A DNA stretch of 64,000 nucleotides, from contig JACGCN010000053.1 in assembly GCA_014905825.1 (NCBI GenBank), positions 124,001-188,000 of the forward strand, in the 5' to 3' direction. Position 1 is the stretch's first letter; the number at the start of each line of letters is the position of its first letter. The notes under the pieces are model-generated. The model saw only the letters and a list, made by a program, of their open reading frames with translations, had not been told where the DNA came from and ran no database searches. Shown one piece after another: positions 1-9,342 of this stretch. Source of the DNA: Lyophyllum atratum. Its lineage: Eukaryota > Basidiomycota > Agaricomycetes > Agaricales > Lyophyllaceae. A program made the translations under genes and the position numbers.

Positions 1-483
1 ACCTGGAAACACGCCAACCAATTCGTCGCAAAACTCATATGTCGCTTTCGATGCCTTCGGCGAAGTCGTGATCAAGATCTTCGGCGGTATACTGGGGTCA
101 TCCGTGGAAGTAAAATAAGACGCGAATGGGTCGGACGCAAGGTCTGCTGCTGCCCTCGTCCAACTGCTCTTGCGACAACGATGGGCCAGCCTCGTTAGGA
201 TTGGCAGTCAAGATCGAGGGATCAAACTCTCGCATGTTATCGAGTGTCCGAGGGACATTTTCTGCTAGACGTTTCTGGAGAGTGATTGAGAGTCATGAAC
301 AGCTCTAATTTGCGTTGCAATTGCAGCTGACCTTCTTCGCAGCGGGATCATTGGCCTCCAGCTTCGCCTGCGCCAGTCGCCTCTGTAGTTTCTCCTGGCT
401 CTTAGCCTTCTTGTTTTTCCTAGAGATTTCCTCCCGTTTCAGTTTATTCTTGATGGTCGAGGGTTGAAATCGAGAGGACGACA
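1..483 (-). CDS. RPF1: Ribosome production factor 1 (Brix-domain), 5' part, cut by window edge
   Basis: RPF1 is a nucleolar Brix-domain protein needed for 60S subunit maturation; only its N-terminus lies here. Translation starts at the ATG at 483, opening with MSSSRFQPSTIKNKLKREE, followed by the Lys/Arg-rich stretch typical of the family. A 57-nt intron (275-331, GTCAGC...CTCCAG) joins NDPAAKK to KRLAENVPRTLDN. After the segment LSQEQLDEG the frame closes (stop after CVRPIRVLFYFHG). The recognisable continuation SDPFASYFTSTDDPSIPPK and ILITTSPKASKATYEFCDE lies in a different frame, shifted by 1 nt near 140-165. Both sides are clearly RPF1, so this is either a sequence or assembly error or a real frameshift allele of a normally essential gene. 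Identity is sure; intactness is not. Confidence 0.82.
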
Positions 484-728
484 TGGTGATTCCTGGAGTT
501 CTGTGTAGCCCTCCTTCAATTTGTTCGAAGTGATCGACTTGGGAACATTTTCTGCGCACCCCTAGATTATAACACACGTAAATAATCCGAACTTGGCTCA
601 ACTTTGGACTTCCAGCTCAAAATTGGCTCAAGATATAGATAGAGGTTACAGAGCAATTCCAAGAGTGGTTAATGCCTACATGGTATACTTATGGCACACA
701 AGGAGCTCTTTTACAATTGATTTCCCCC

Positions 729-3092
729 CTATAGTCTAGACTTGCTAGTTTCCGCATGCAAATTGTAAAGATCCTCCGCAGCCCTTGCTATCTCCTCGCA
801 AAACTTGGCATTGGGCATCTCTTTCCTTGATGTGATGGTATATTGCAGACGATCTGATGAGTTTTCAGTAAGTTAGAAGATCTAATACTTGGAAGGAGAG
901 GGATCTCCTACCATCATAACCCGTCATATATGCGACTCCGAAACCATCGGGGACCACCTGCAAAATTAACGTGTCATCAGTGCACCAATGAATGAAGGAA
1001 GCCAATGAACCTCGCCCCAGCCATAGACAGGGAAATGTTTCGAAAATATAGCTGACGTGCTCAGCACCCAGTAGCTCGACCTGAGGAAGACAGGGTCTGC
1101 GAAAAGAGCATGTAGCTCTTCGCCCTCCTTCAAGACCTTTTTTAGACCTGCGATGAGTAAGATAACCATGACTTGATTGGAGAATACGTTTAAATGAGTT
1201 ACCAAACAAGTGGCGATCGACTCCCTCGCCCATTCCGGCGGTCTTCGCAAGGTTGACATGCTTCCCTACGGCTGCAGCGAAGAGCTTTTTCCTTTCGTCC
1301 TTCCCAATGTCGTTATTGTCCATACTCGCGACCCAAGCGTCAGATTCACTTGTGACAACCCGGATGGCCTCAGTGCGTCCTTTATAGAATTTCCGCGTCG
1401 TTGCAGCCTCGTACGTCCCACCAATCCGTTTCTCCTTGCCAATGAGGCGACGATAGGCTAATTGGATGATCATCTGCGCCCATGAATCTGGAGAAACGCC
1501 GAATTTCTTGATGGCAGCCTTTCCATACGATGTGAGCAGGAAACCAAGCTCCTGGCTATTGATAAGGTCCGCCGCAGCCTTATCGGCATCTGCGATAGCC
1601 TTGTTGATCGTGGGGGTGATGTCCCAGTCGAGAGGTGTAGGGGTAAGATGAGAGGCGGCTGGTGTGCCATGATCAAAGGCAGGATCGTGTAGCATATCCA
1701 GGATATCGTCGCATAACCTGACAGTGGGCGTTCCGTCCATAACAGAGTGCTCTCCCATTAACCCAGCGACAGCGTTGTCGAAGACGATAAATTGTACCGG
1801 CTTGTCGACCCAGCGGTTCCGGAGACCAACAGGAGCGCCATCACATAATTCACCGTGCCACAAGGCTCGGCTATGCTGAACGGGTGTGGTAGGCTTGTAT
1901 GTGTCCAAATTGATGGCAAAAGCGGCTGATTGAATGGCAGTTAGAATTGAGGCATTATGAGGAGAAGTCGCCAGATTTGCATAATCCTGGGAGAATTCTA
2001 TTAGAGGTTGTCCCATTGTCAAAAGATAATGCTACCTTTGCCCAAACGTCGCGGTCAGAAGCCGTCAAAACACCAACACCTGGGTATTCTTTATGGGTGT
2101 GGTCGTATATGTACTGAATTTGCCTGGATGTAGAATATTCACGTCAGTAAAATCAACAAGAAAATATATGTGAACATACTTCTCAATTTCCGCAGTGCTG
2201 AGAATCCGTCCATCCTGTGCGGCTTCGACTTTCCACACTCGGTTGTTCCTGAACACAATAATGTGTCCAGAGTCACCGAGGTCGCCCTCTTTCGCATAAG
2301 AAACGCTCCAATCGAGGCCTTGTGGTCCAGGAATTCGGCAACAATCAAACATCCACCTATGTTTACTTGTCAGCGGTCAGCAGCGTATATCACGAGGTGG
2401 GTATACCGGTAGGTATCCATACAGATAGGCCCTTCTTTCGTCGCATCGGGTTTGAGAGCACCGCTCTTGAGGTTCTTGCGGAAAATCATGGCCGCACGCG
2501 CTAGGCCAGCTGCACGAGCCGCAGGGGTTTGCGGCAGATGGGAAGGGTGCTCGTCAAATCCATCTGAATAACGAAAGGTCAGCCATCTTCGGCGATAGTA
2601 TGGGGCTCGTAGCTCACAGTAATAAGAGACATTCACGACAACCTATTTTCCCAGAAGTGGAAGGTGGTGGATGTGACAATTTGTTGAACAACATACTGAA
2701 TCCCGATATCCCAGATACGCTGTATCGTCCCACCAGTCCTCGAGCCAGTGCCGCATGCCTGCAGCGTGCTTCAACAACCTTTCTTGTAGTACAGGTCCTT
2801 GAGTAGCGGCAAACTGATCGATCTTCTTGACAACAGTGGTGTACTCCTCGTCTGACCAAGCTATTGGGATCAAGGTCTGCTTCAAACGAGAAAGAGTGCT
2901 TTGAAGGTCCACGACAGGAAGTGTTGGCAAATCCGACGCGAAGGTCACAGTGCCAGGGGGGGCAGACGGAGCAATGGTCTTCCATCCTGGTGGACGCGAC
3001 GTGAGTGTGGTTGCGGTTGTGGACATTGGGAGACGGCGGGAGAATAAGGCTGATTGAGGTTTGCGCAGCGAACGTGGTATTCGCGCCAGCAT
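729..3092 (-). CDS. Carnitine O-acetyltransferase, multi-exon, likely dual mitochondrial/peroxisomal
   Basis: Choline/carnitine acyltransferase family; it moves acetyl groups between CoA and carnitine so that acetyl units can leave peroxisomes and enter mitochondria. The catalytic histidine sits in GEHSVMDGTP (near 1750), and the conserved stretches GGTYEAATTRKFYKGRTEAI and VVPDGFGVAYMTGYD follow. Exons connect across small introns, for example GWGE to VVPDGFG and YMTGYDD to RLQYTITSRKE. The last exon ends in SKSRL with its stop at 729-731, so the protein finishes with SRL, a canonical PTS1 signal. The first ATG (3092) gives a basic presequence, MLARIPRSLRKPQSALFSRR; an in-frame second ATG (3026, MSTTATTLTSR) would omit it. 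This two-start plus PTS1 layout matches dual-targeted fungal carnitine acetyltransferases. A retrotransposon terminus lies 46 bp upstream of the first ATG. Confidence 0.88.
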
Positions 3093-3138
3093 AATGTGGC
3101 AAACGGCTCGTCCGTATGGAAGGGAACTTGTGTGGGAT

Positions 3139-3260
3139 GAAGCCGCCAAGTACTGCAGCTGATTTCGACCCGTGGTCCTCTCGGAGACTCGGGCGTCTGC
3201 CGATCCGGACCTCATGTGATCTCGCCAAGTAGTCACGTTCTCGAAGCAACTGCCAACCCA
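3139..3260 (-). repeat. 122-bp outer repeat, 3' side copy
   Basis: Matches 14450-14571 base for base as far as I can compare by eye, in the same orientation. It lies between the CAT start region and the terminal 201-bp repeat of the Ngaro-like element, one base from the latter. It could be the CAT promoter-proximal sequence duplicated on insertion, or the beginning of the element's A repeat placed after its end, as expected of a tandem or circle-derived arrangement. Confidence 0.85.
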
Positions 3261-3261
3261 T

Positions 3262-3462
3262 ATAAGGCAGACGCTCTCGTGTCCGCAGAGCGTGCGCAGT
3301 CTGGAATACTCAGAGGAGACAAATAAGTGTAAAGTATAATGTGCCGGGAAGATTGACCGGGTCCTTCGAATCAAGTCCGTGGACAAGGCGAGCAGAAGCT
3401 CCCGGTGAATCTCCGTACGCAAGTAGGCCTGAGTCCCTAAGAGGTGAGACTAACGACTACCC
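3262..3462 (-). repeat. Split direct repeat B2 (201 bp)
   Basis: Same sequence and orientation as 3933-4133, apparently without mismatch. In Ngaro nomenclature this is the outer 3' B copy. The match starts at ATAAGGCAGACGCTCTC on the plus strand and ends at GACTAACGACTACCC; the flanks diverge immediately on both sides. Confidence 0.88.
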
Positions 3463-3766
3463 GCGTTCAAACCAAATTAAATATGAGGGCAGTTTTTGGT
3501 CCAACATGGACACAATCTGCCCCTCATTCAATGACATCATCAATTGATATTGTGCCGTCACGTGAAATTTCCATGAGTGCTTTTTTCTGCGGGGAAACGT
3601 GCGTCGCCGCAGGAAAAAGCACTTGCTTTTAAATTGATGGGAACAAAAAATAGTCAGTGTCTGCCAACATCAGGGCAAGTTCGAAGTTCGCTACACTTAG
3701 CGAATAAGCTTTAAGAAATGACATAATATGTTGACATGCAAGAACGTCGAGAGGAGGGTGGGTGGG
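3463..3766 (-). other. 304-bp unique spacer between A2 and B2
   Basis: Single-copy within the window and without a convincing reading frame. It contains a near-inverted pair: GAGTGCTTTTTTCTGCGG (3574-3591) and CCGCAGGAAAAAGCACTTG (3607-3625), which could form a hairpin with an arm of about 17 bases. In the RNA this would sit in the 3' region of the element, between the A2 and B2 repeats. Confidence 0.5.
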
Positions 3767-3917
3767 TCGACGAGCTATAATGGCGCGACTGAGAAGAGTG
3801 CCTTCAAAGTCGCGCACGCGCCGCCAACTAGGATCATGCTGAGTCAGCCAGTTGGCGGAAGCAGATCTCGTGTATTGCTCTGCCTTATCTACCACTTGGG
3901 CTAGCCGGCTTCGCACG
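3767..3917 (-). repeat. Split direct repeat A2 (151 bp)
   Basis: Matches 14300-14450 with one visible mismatch (T at 3778 against G at 14311). It lies 15 bp from the B1 copy (3933-4133), giving the B1-A2 junction that in Ngaro elements guides circular junction synthesis. Confidence 0.86.
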
Positions 3918-3932
3918 TAGCCCCAGCTCACA

Positions 3933-4133
3933 ATAAGGCAGACGCTCTCGTGTCCGCAGAGCGTGCGCAGTCTGGAATACTCAGAGGAGACAAATAAGTG
4001 TAAAGTATAATGTGCCGGGAAGATTGACCGGGTCCTTCGAATCAAGTCCGTGGACAAGGCGAGCAGAAGCTCCCGGTGAATCTCCGTACGCAAGTAGGCC
4101 TGAGTCCCTAAGAGGTGAGACTAACGACTACCC
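3933..4133 (-). repeat. Split direct repeat B1 (201 bp)
   Basis: Inner copy of the B repeat, identical by eye to 3262-3462. It lies downstream of the tyrosine recombinase stop codon (4494) in the element's direction of transcription. Confidence 0.88.
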
Positions 4134-4493
4134 ACGCAGAGCATAGCTCAACCGTCGGTCGAACGTTCCCAACAAGCTATGGGAGGCAACAAATACGTTA
4201 CACACACAAAAGATATACAAATTGTTCGAAGCACCAATGTCTGTAGAAACAAATATGTCCAGGGATAAATGTCTGTAGGTAGGAAGATTGTCAAGTTGTC
4301 AAGGGAAGTACGATAAGTGCAGGTGAGGCATAGTAAGGAAGGATTGTCATGAGGGTAAGATGAAATAGGCAAGGAAGGTACAGTAAGAAGGAATTGTCAT
4401 GAGGGTAGGATGAAATGTAATACAAGATCTGCTGAAAGTCCGAACTAAAGCAGGTTAGAACGGAAGCGTGGGAGAGGCAGAGGCTTAACGCAC
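4134..4493 (-). other. Ngaro 3' non-coding segment with a short tandem duplication
   Basis: A 360-bp stretch between the recombinase stop and repeat B1, without a supported gene. It holds two similar units about 50 bp apart, each with GTCATGAGGGTA (near 4347-4358 and 4397-4408) followed by GATGAAAT. They look like a degenerate tandem duplication. Confidence 0.55.
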
Positions 4494-4869
4494 TCAATTC
4501 AAATCGAAAAGGAGGTCATCCTCGCCATTTGGAATACGGTGACGTTGAGCGAACTCTCGCTGGCGAGCGGCCCATGCACGTGTGATGGCCGCTGGGATAA
4601 CCAGTTCGAGGCGGCGCCAATAAATCAAGAAGCAGAGGGAAGTCCAACCCCCAATCTTCATAATGATCTCCGGTGCGACACCCAAGGTGAGTAGCATGAG
4701 AGAACCACCAATACGATAGCTGTGACCAAATACTGCGTCCAAACTCGCCGAGCGATAGATGTCGCCCGTGACTTTCAGGAAGTGATCGCGCGTCAATGGT
4801 GACCAGGAATCACCTTCGCAGAAAGCGAAGAGGGGAGCGTTGGAGTCTGTGATGTTGCTCAGTGATAGA
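4494..4869 (-). pseudogene. Tyrosine recombinase, C-terminal catalytic part, separated by the copia insertion
   Basis: This is the 3' part of the Ngaro tyrosine recombinase. It encodes the second half of the active site: the H-x-x-R box in GHSYRIGGSLML and the nucleophile tyrosine in CFLIYWRR, with the usual GGW turn (KIGGWTS) between. Its frame is continuous with the segment beginning at 9532 once the copia element and one copy of the ATAGA target duplication are set aside, so the gene was open before the insertion. It has no start codon or promoter of its own and is not expected to be functional as it stands. Confidence 0.85.
4865..4869. repeat. Target-site duplication of the copia element, left copy (ATAGA)
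   Basis: The five bases ATAGA immediately before the 5' LTR are repeated right after the 3' LTR (9532-9536). A 5-bp duplication is the normal product of a Ty1/copia integrase. Confidence 0.92.
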
Positions 4870-5098
4870 TGTTGGAAGTCGGGCTGCCGCCGACGACAAG
4901 TCCGAATGACGACGTCGTCTGACTCAGTCAAGAGGGAAAGAAAATTTACTTACAATTTTCCTTGCAATTTTACTTCACTTACTAATAGCTTAATTTCAAA
5001 TTAGAGTACAGTATATAAAGGCCTCTTCGAGGCCGTAGAATAGTTTACCAATACATTAACGTTCCCCAACGTTCGAAGTCAGCTTATAAAGTTCAACA
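4870..5098 (+). repeat. Copia 5' LTR
   Basis: 229 bp, TG...CA termini. It contains a TATATAAA box at 5012-5019, followed directly by the inverted repeat GGCCTC-TTC-GAGGCC (about 5020-5034), and further upstream a perfect palindrome GACGACGTCGTC (about 4911-4922). The TATA box places the likely transcription start some 25-30 bp downstream, within or after the hairpin. Confidence 0.95.
5012..5019 (+). promoter_or_regulatory. TATA box of the copia 5' LTR
   Basis: TATATAAA inside the 5' LTR in the orientation of Gag-Pol, about 210 bp before its start codon. The same box recurs in the 3' LTR, where it could drive read-out toward the Ngaro RT region. Confidence 0.7.
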
Positions 5099-5111
5099 GG
5101 TTATGGGCCCC
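5099..5111 (+). promoter_or_regulatory. Primer-binding site, probably for an initiator tRNA-Met half-molecule
   Basis: The bases GGTTATGGGCCCC follow the 5' LTR directly. They resemble the complement of the initiator tRNA-Met anticodon stem-loop (GGTTATGAGCCC, from general knowledge) with one mismatch, and not a tRNA 3' end. Priming from the internal part of a cleaved initiator tRNA is known for Drosophila copia and yeast Ty5. This is an inference from similarity. Confidence 0.5.
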
Positions 5112-5229
5112 GATTGCCTTAACTAAAGAAACAAGTACTGGTTCGATCTCATCTCTCTACTCGCCCTCTACTCTCTTATCTGGCCGAAATCTTCGTATCA
5201 CTTAATAAACAAACGCGCACATTGACATT

Positions 5230-8200
5230 ATGTCCGAATCCTCGAATGCATACAGGATCGAGCCCTTGAAGGGCGTCGAAAACTACGGCGTGTGGAAAAT
5301 CAAGATGACCGACATCCTTACAGATCAAGGTCTCGTCGAGTACGCGGACGGCACTAATAAACGTCCTGCGGAAACTGAAATGAGTTCCACGGCCGGTTTG
5401 TCGTGGAGCACGAAGGACCGGAAGGCCCTATCCACCATTCGATTGCGCGTCGGTGATGGCCCGCTGGTTTATATCGCGGGGTCGAAGTCGTCGAAAGAAG
5501 CCTGGGACGCGCTGAGCGACATGTACGAAGCGCGTGGACCCATAGGCATAGTTACGGTGCGCAGGAAGTTGTTCCGTGCGCAGTGCGAGGAAGGAGGAGA
5601 TGTGGAGGAGCATATCCGCTCGATGCGTGGATACGTCGAAGAATTGGCCGGCCTGGGATCGAAAGTCAGCGACGAGGATTTCTCAATCACGTTGCTTACC
5701 TCGTTGCCCGATTCCTGGGACCCATTCATCTCGGCTGTCGACACCGCAACCCTTAAAGAAAGTCACAAGTTGATCGCGCGCGTCCTCGAGGAGGATCGTC
5801 GCATTCGCGCGCGGAACGGTGGTGATACAGCCTTGGCAGCGAAGTACAATCCTAACGTTACTTGCTACGAGTGCAACGAGAAGGGCCATATCTCGACTCA
5901 CTGTCCTAAACGGAAGAAGGGTGGAGGTGGCGGTGGGAAGAGTGGAGGCGGAGGTAACTCTGGAGGCGGAAAGAAGAGAGGTTTTAGAGGTGGTAAAAAG
6001 AAGAAGGAAGAGGGGGACTCACCGAAATCTGACCAGGCCCATCAGGCATCAGACGACTACGCGTTCACATCCTTTGATACACCCGACATCGCTCTGCCCA
6101 CGCTCACGTCGAGTTCGATCCTAGCCGACTGCGCCGCGACATCTCACATCTTCCGAGACCGCGCGCAATTCTCTTCATATGTCGACACACCAGGTCACCA
6201 AATCAAAGGCTTTGGTTCGACCGCTGGTATGGGACGCGGCACTGTCAAACTTACATCCAAAGTTGGCGGTAAGGATATGACAATCACCCTTCGGAATGTC
6301 GTTCACGCACCTGATGCCCCCTATAATCTGGTCTCTGTCAGTCGGATGACCGATGCTCGCTTCTCTCTCAAGTTTGAGGGGGAGAGCCTTCGCATTTTTG
6401 CTCCGGACGGTTCCACCGATGTTCTTCGAGGTCGCAAGATCGGGCGTCTGTACAGTCTTGATGTGCGTATTCAGACACCAGATGTCGCCCTTGCCGCGAA
6501 GACGGGTCGTTCCTGGAAGCAGTGGCATCGCATTTTTGGGCATATGGCGATGGCGTCGGTGAAGTTGCTGAAAAGGAAGAGCATGGTTGTAGGAATGGAG
6601 GTGGACGAGACTGTAGGTGCGAGCGCGGAGTGTGAAGCTTGCATCAAAGCGAAGCACCATGTGGAGTCCCTGCCAAGCAAATCTGAAACGGTCTTCGAGG
6701 AGATCGGGGAGATGACGATGGCCGATCTGTGGGGACCCGCGCGCACTACAGGGATTAGGGGTGAGCGATATTTCGCTGGGTTCACGGATGGAAAGGGGAG
6801 ACGCACCGTCACATACTTCCTGAAGCGAAAGACGGATGACGAGACCGTCTCAGCCATCGCAAAGTATCGCGCGCACGTCAAAACTCAGACTGGGAAGGAT
6901 CTAAAGACAATCCGGTTTGACAACGGGAAGGAGTTCCTAAACGAGAAAGTGCGTGCGTACCTGGCTGATCACGGCATCCGCATCGAGACGACTGCCCCTT
7001 ATTCCTCGGCCCAAAATGGTGTGGCAGAACGTGTCAACCGTACCAACGTGGAGCACGCCCGGGCTATGCTATTTCAGTATGACCTTCCAAAGTTTCTTTG
7101 GCCCGAGGCTGTTGCATATGCCACTTACCTAAAAAATCGCTCGCCTACCCGTGCTTTGAAGGATAAGACACCAGAGGAGGTGTTCACAGGGAAGAAGCCG
7201 GATGTGTCGAGGTTGGAGGAGTTTGGGAGGAAGTGTTGGGTTCTGCACGAGGGAGGAAACATTAGCAAGCTGGAGGCGAAGTCGCGGGAGTTCATCTTCA
7301 CGGGTTTATCAGATGAATCTCGTGCCTGGCGCTATTTTAATCCAGGGGCACGAATGATCCAGACGTCTCGGAACGTCATCTTCCCCACGGTCGCGAACTC
7401 GGATCACACTGCTATCGAAGGTGTTGACCCTTTGCCGCTCGAGGGGGAGCAGGGAAATACTAGCGAGCAGACTCCAGGTCAATTAGAAACGACCGAAAAC
7501 ACCGAGTCCACCAAAACCATCACCAAAACCATTGATACGCCACCACCATCACGTATTCCTGTTCCAATCCCATCACGCGAGCCGTCGACGCGCATTGCTG
7601 GATTACAGCCGCAGAACTATCGTGTTCTCAATAATCCCGCAGCCCGAGGACCTCGCGAATGGCAGCACCACGTGCCGGAAAGCCCTGACACAGGGAACAT
7701 CGCTTTTATCGACATTCCGGACTTCGCGTTCCTTGGCGATGATCAGGATGAGCCTACTAGCGTTAATGAGGCGCTCTCTTCTGACATCTGGCGCAAATCG
7801 ATGGAAACCGAGCTGGATCAATTGAAGCGACTTGGCACATTCAAACTCGTTGACTTACCTCCGGATCGAGAGACTGTGAAGTCGAAGTGGGTTTGGAAGG
7901 TGAAGAGGGATGGAGATGGGAAGTTCTTGAAGGCGAAGTCGAGGTTAGTTGCGAAGGGCTTTACTCAGAAGCCAGGGGTGGATTTCTCGGAGACCTTCGC
8001 GCCCGTGGTACGCATGGATTCGCTCCGTTTACTCATTGCGATCGCTACCGCATTCCGACTCAAGATCCATGTTGTGGATATCGTCGGCGCGTACCTCAAT
8101 TCCGAATTGAAGGAAACCATTTACCTCACACAACCTCCTGGTCTCGGAGACGGCACCCCCCGCGTTTGGAGACTCCTTAAAACGATTTATGGACTCAAAC

Positions 8201-9342
8201 AATCTGGCCGGGAGTGGAACAAGCTTCTCGACTCCCTATTCCAGTCGCTCGGCTACACGCGTCTAATAAATGATCACTGCGTCTACATCCGAGGCACTGG
8301 CGAGTCTACCGTCGTTATCGCAGTCCATGTCGATGACATGACTATTCTCACGTCACTAGACAAGATGGTCGACCAAGTCAAGCGCGAAATCAACGGCCGC
8401 TTCGACATTACCGACCTTGGTGAAGCCAACCAGATCGTTGGAATTCACATCACCCGTCATAGGAATGGCGACATCACTCTCTCGCAGGAATCTTACCTGA
8501 GGAAGATTATCCAGAAGATGGGGCTCGAGAACGCAAACCCAGTTCACACGACAATGGACGTCAACGTCAAACTCCAGAAACATACGGGAGATACTCCATT
8601 AGACGAGCGTCTCCGCCACGAGTATCAGATAGCTATCGGCATGTTGATGTGGGCCGCCATATCTACGCGACCCGACATCTCGTTTGCGGTACAACACTTG
8701 TCCCAGTTCTCGACCCATCCGGATCCCGAGCATTTCACGGCTGCCAAGCGAGTCTTTCGGTACCTCAAAGGCACCATCAGCCTTGGACTCACATACTCCC
8801 ATTCCGCTTTCGATGACGACAGGATCATCCGAATTTTCTCCGACTCTGATTGGGGAAACAGTCCCGATGATCGTCGTTCCGTCGCTGGGTATGTATGTAT
8901 AGTTGCCGGTGGACCTGTTACATGGAGCTCCAAGAAGCAACAAACTGTTGCTCTCTCCAGCATGGAAGCCGAGTATATGGCTCTGAGCCATGCGACCCGC
9001 GAGACTCTTTGGCTTAGGTCCCTGCTCGACGAAGTCGGACTCCTCAATGACGGACCAACGGATCTTATAACCGACAATCAATCCTCCATCATGTTTGCCA
9101 ACAATCCGGTATTTCACGCCCGAAGCAAGCACATTGATATTCGGCATCACTTCGTACGGGAACGGATTACTTCTAACGAAGTACAGTTATTCCATTGCGC
9201 ATCAGCTGACAACCAAGCGGACATCTTCACGAAACCGCTGCACCGCCCTGATCACGACGCGAAGCTTCAGTTGCTGGGTATGATATCGGACTTGAGGGGG
9301 AGTGTTGGAAGTCGGGCTGCCGCCGACGACAAGTCCGAATGA
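5230..9342 (+). CDS. Copia Gag-Pol polyprotein, 1370 aa
   Basis: One open frame without a frameshift. The Gag N-terminus opens with the YRIEPLKGVENYGVWKIKM type of motif, followed by a UBN2-like region. A CCHC zinc knuckle, CYECNEKGHISTHC, spans residues 212-225 and is followed by a Gly/Lys-rich linker. The protease aspartate is D300 in ADCAATSHI, an unusual variant of the DSGAT box. Integrase has the HHCC finger (from H433 to CEAC) and D499, D564 and E600, giving the D-x64-D-x35-E spacing of copia integrases. Reverse transcriptase has its catalytic pair D1035-D1036 in HVDDM. RNase H begins around D1205 (FSDSDWGNS) and ends with ADIFTKPL. The last 40 bases of the frame, with stop codon, lie inside the 3' LTR. 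The start at 5230 is the first ATG after the primer-binding site. Confidence 0.96.
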   Translation: MSESSNAYRIEPLKGVENYGVWKIKMTDILTDQGLVEYADGTNKRPAETEMSSTAGLSWSTKDRKALSTIRLRVGDGPLVYIAGSKSSKEAWDALSDMYEARGPIGIVTVRRKLFRAQCEEGGDVEEHIRSMRGYVEELAGLGSKVSDEDFSITLLTSLPDSWDPFISAVDTATLKESHKLIARVLEEDRRIRARNGGDTALAAKYNPNVTCYECNEKGHISTHCPKRKKGGGGGGKSGGGGNSGGGKKRGFRGGKKKKEEGDSPKSDQAHQASDDYAFTSFDTPDIALPTLTSSSILADCAATSHIFRDRAQFSSYVDTPGHQIKGFGSTAGMGRGTVKLTSKVGGKDMTITLRNVVHAPDAPYNLVSVSRMTDARFSLKFEGESLRIFAPDGSTDVLRGRKIGRLYSLDVRIQTPDVALAAKTGRSWKQWHRIFGHMAMASVKLLKRKSMVVGMEVDETVGASAECEACIKAKHHVESLPSKSETVFEEIGEMTMADLWGPARTTGIRGERYFAGFTDGKGRRTVTYFLKRKTDDETVSAIAKYRAHVKTQTGKDLKTIRFDNGKEFLNEKVRAYLADHGIRIETTAPYSSAQNGVAERVNRTNVEHARAMLFQYDLPKFLWPEAVAYATYLKNRSPTRALKDKTPEEVFTGKKPDVSRLEEFGRKCWVLHEGGNISKLEAKSREFIFTGLSDESRAWRYFNPGARMIQTSRNVIFPTVANSDHTAIEGVDPLPLEGEQGNTSEQTPGQLETTENTESTKTITKTIDTPPPSRIPVPIPSREPSTRIAGLQPQNYRVLNNPAARGPREWQHHVPESPDTGNIAFIDIPDFAFLGDDQDEPTSVNEALSSDIWRKSMETELDQLKRLGTFKLVDLPPDRETVKSKWVWKVKRDGDGKFLKAKSRLVAKGFTQKPGVDFSETFAPVVRMDSLRLLIAIATAFRLKIHVVDIVGAYLNSELKETIYLTQPPGLGDGTPRVWRLLKTIYGLKQSGREWNKLLDSLFQSLGYTRLINDHCVYIRGTGESTVVIAVHVDDMTILTSLDKMVDQVKREINGRFDITDLGEANQIVGIHITRHRNGDITLSQESYLRKIIQKMGLENANPVHTTMDVNVKLQKHTGDTPLDERLRHEYQIAIGMLMWAAISTRPDISFAVQHLSQFSTHPDPEHFTAAKRVFRYLKGTISLGLTYSHSAFDDDRIIRIFSDSDWGNSPDDRRSVAGYVCIVAGGPVTWSSKKQQTVALSSMEAEYMALSHATRETLWLRSLLDEVGLLNDGPTDLITDNQSSIMFANNPVFHARSKHIDIRHHFVRERITSNEVQLFHCASADNQADIFTKPLHRPDHDAKLQLLGMISDLRGSVGSRAAADDKSE
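9293..9302 (+). promoter_or_regulatory. Polypurine tract
   Basis: The purine run GAGGGGGAG lies directly against the 3' LTR start at 9303, the expected position for the plus-strand primer of an LTR retrotransposon. It also codes for the Gag-Pol C-terminus. Confidence 0.8.

Noticed and set aside
158..174. A 16-nt GT...AG segment (GTTGTCGCAAGAGCAG) that would repair the RPF1 frame
   Set aside because: Far below any known basidiomycete intron length; a base-call error or a true frameshift is more likely.
3629..4093. 154-residue minus-strand frame that recurs in part at 2643-3422 (MRTEIHRELLLALSTDLIRR)
   Set aside because: The similarity exists only because both lie on the duplicated 201-bp repeat; the frames diverge outside it and match no family.
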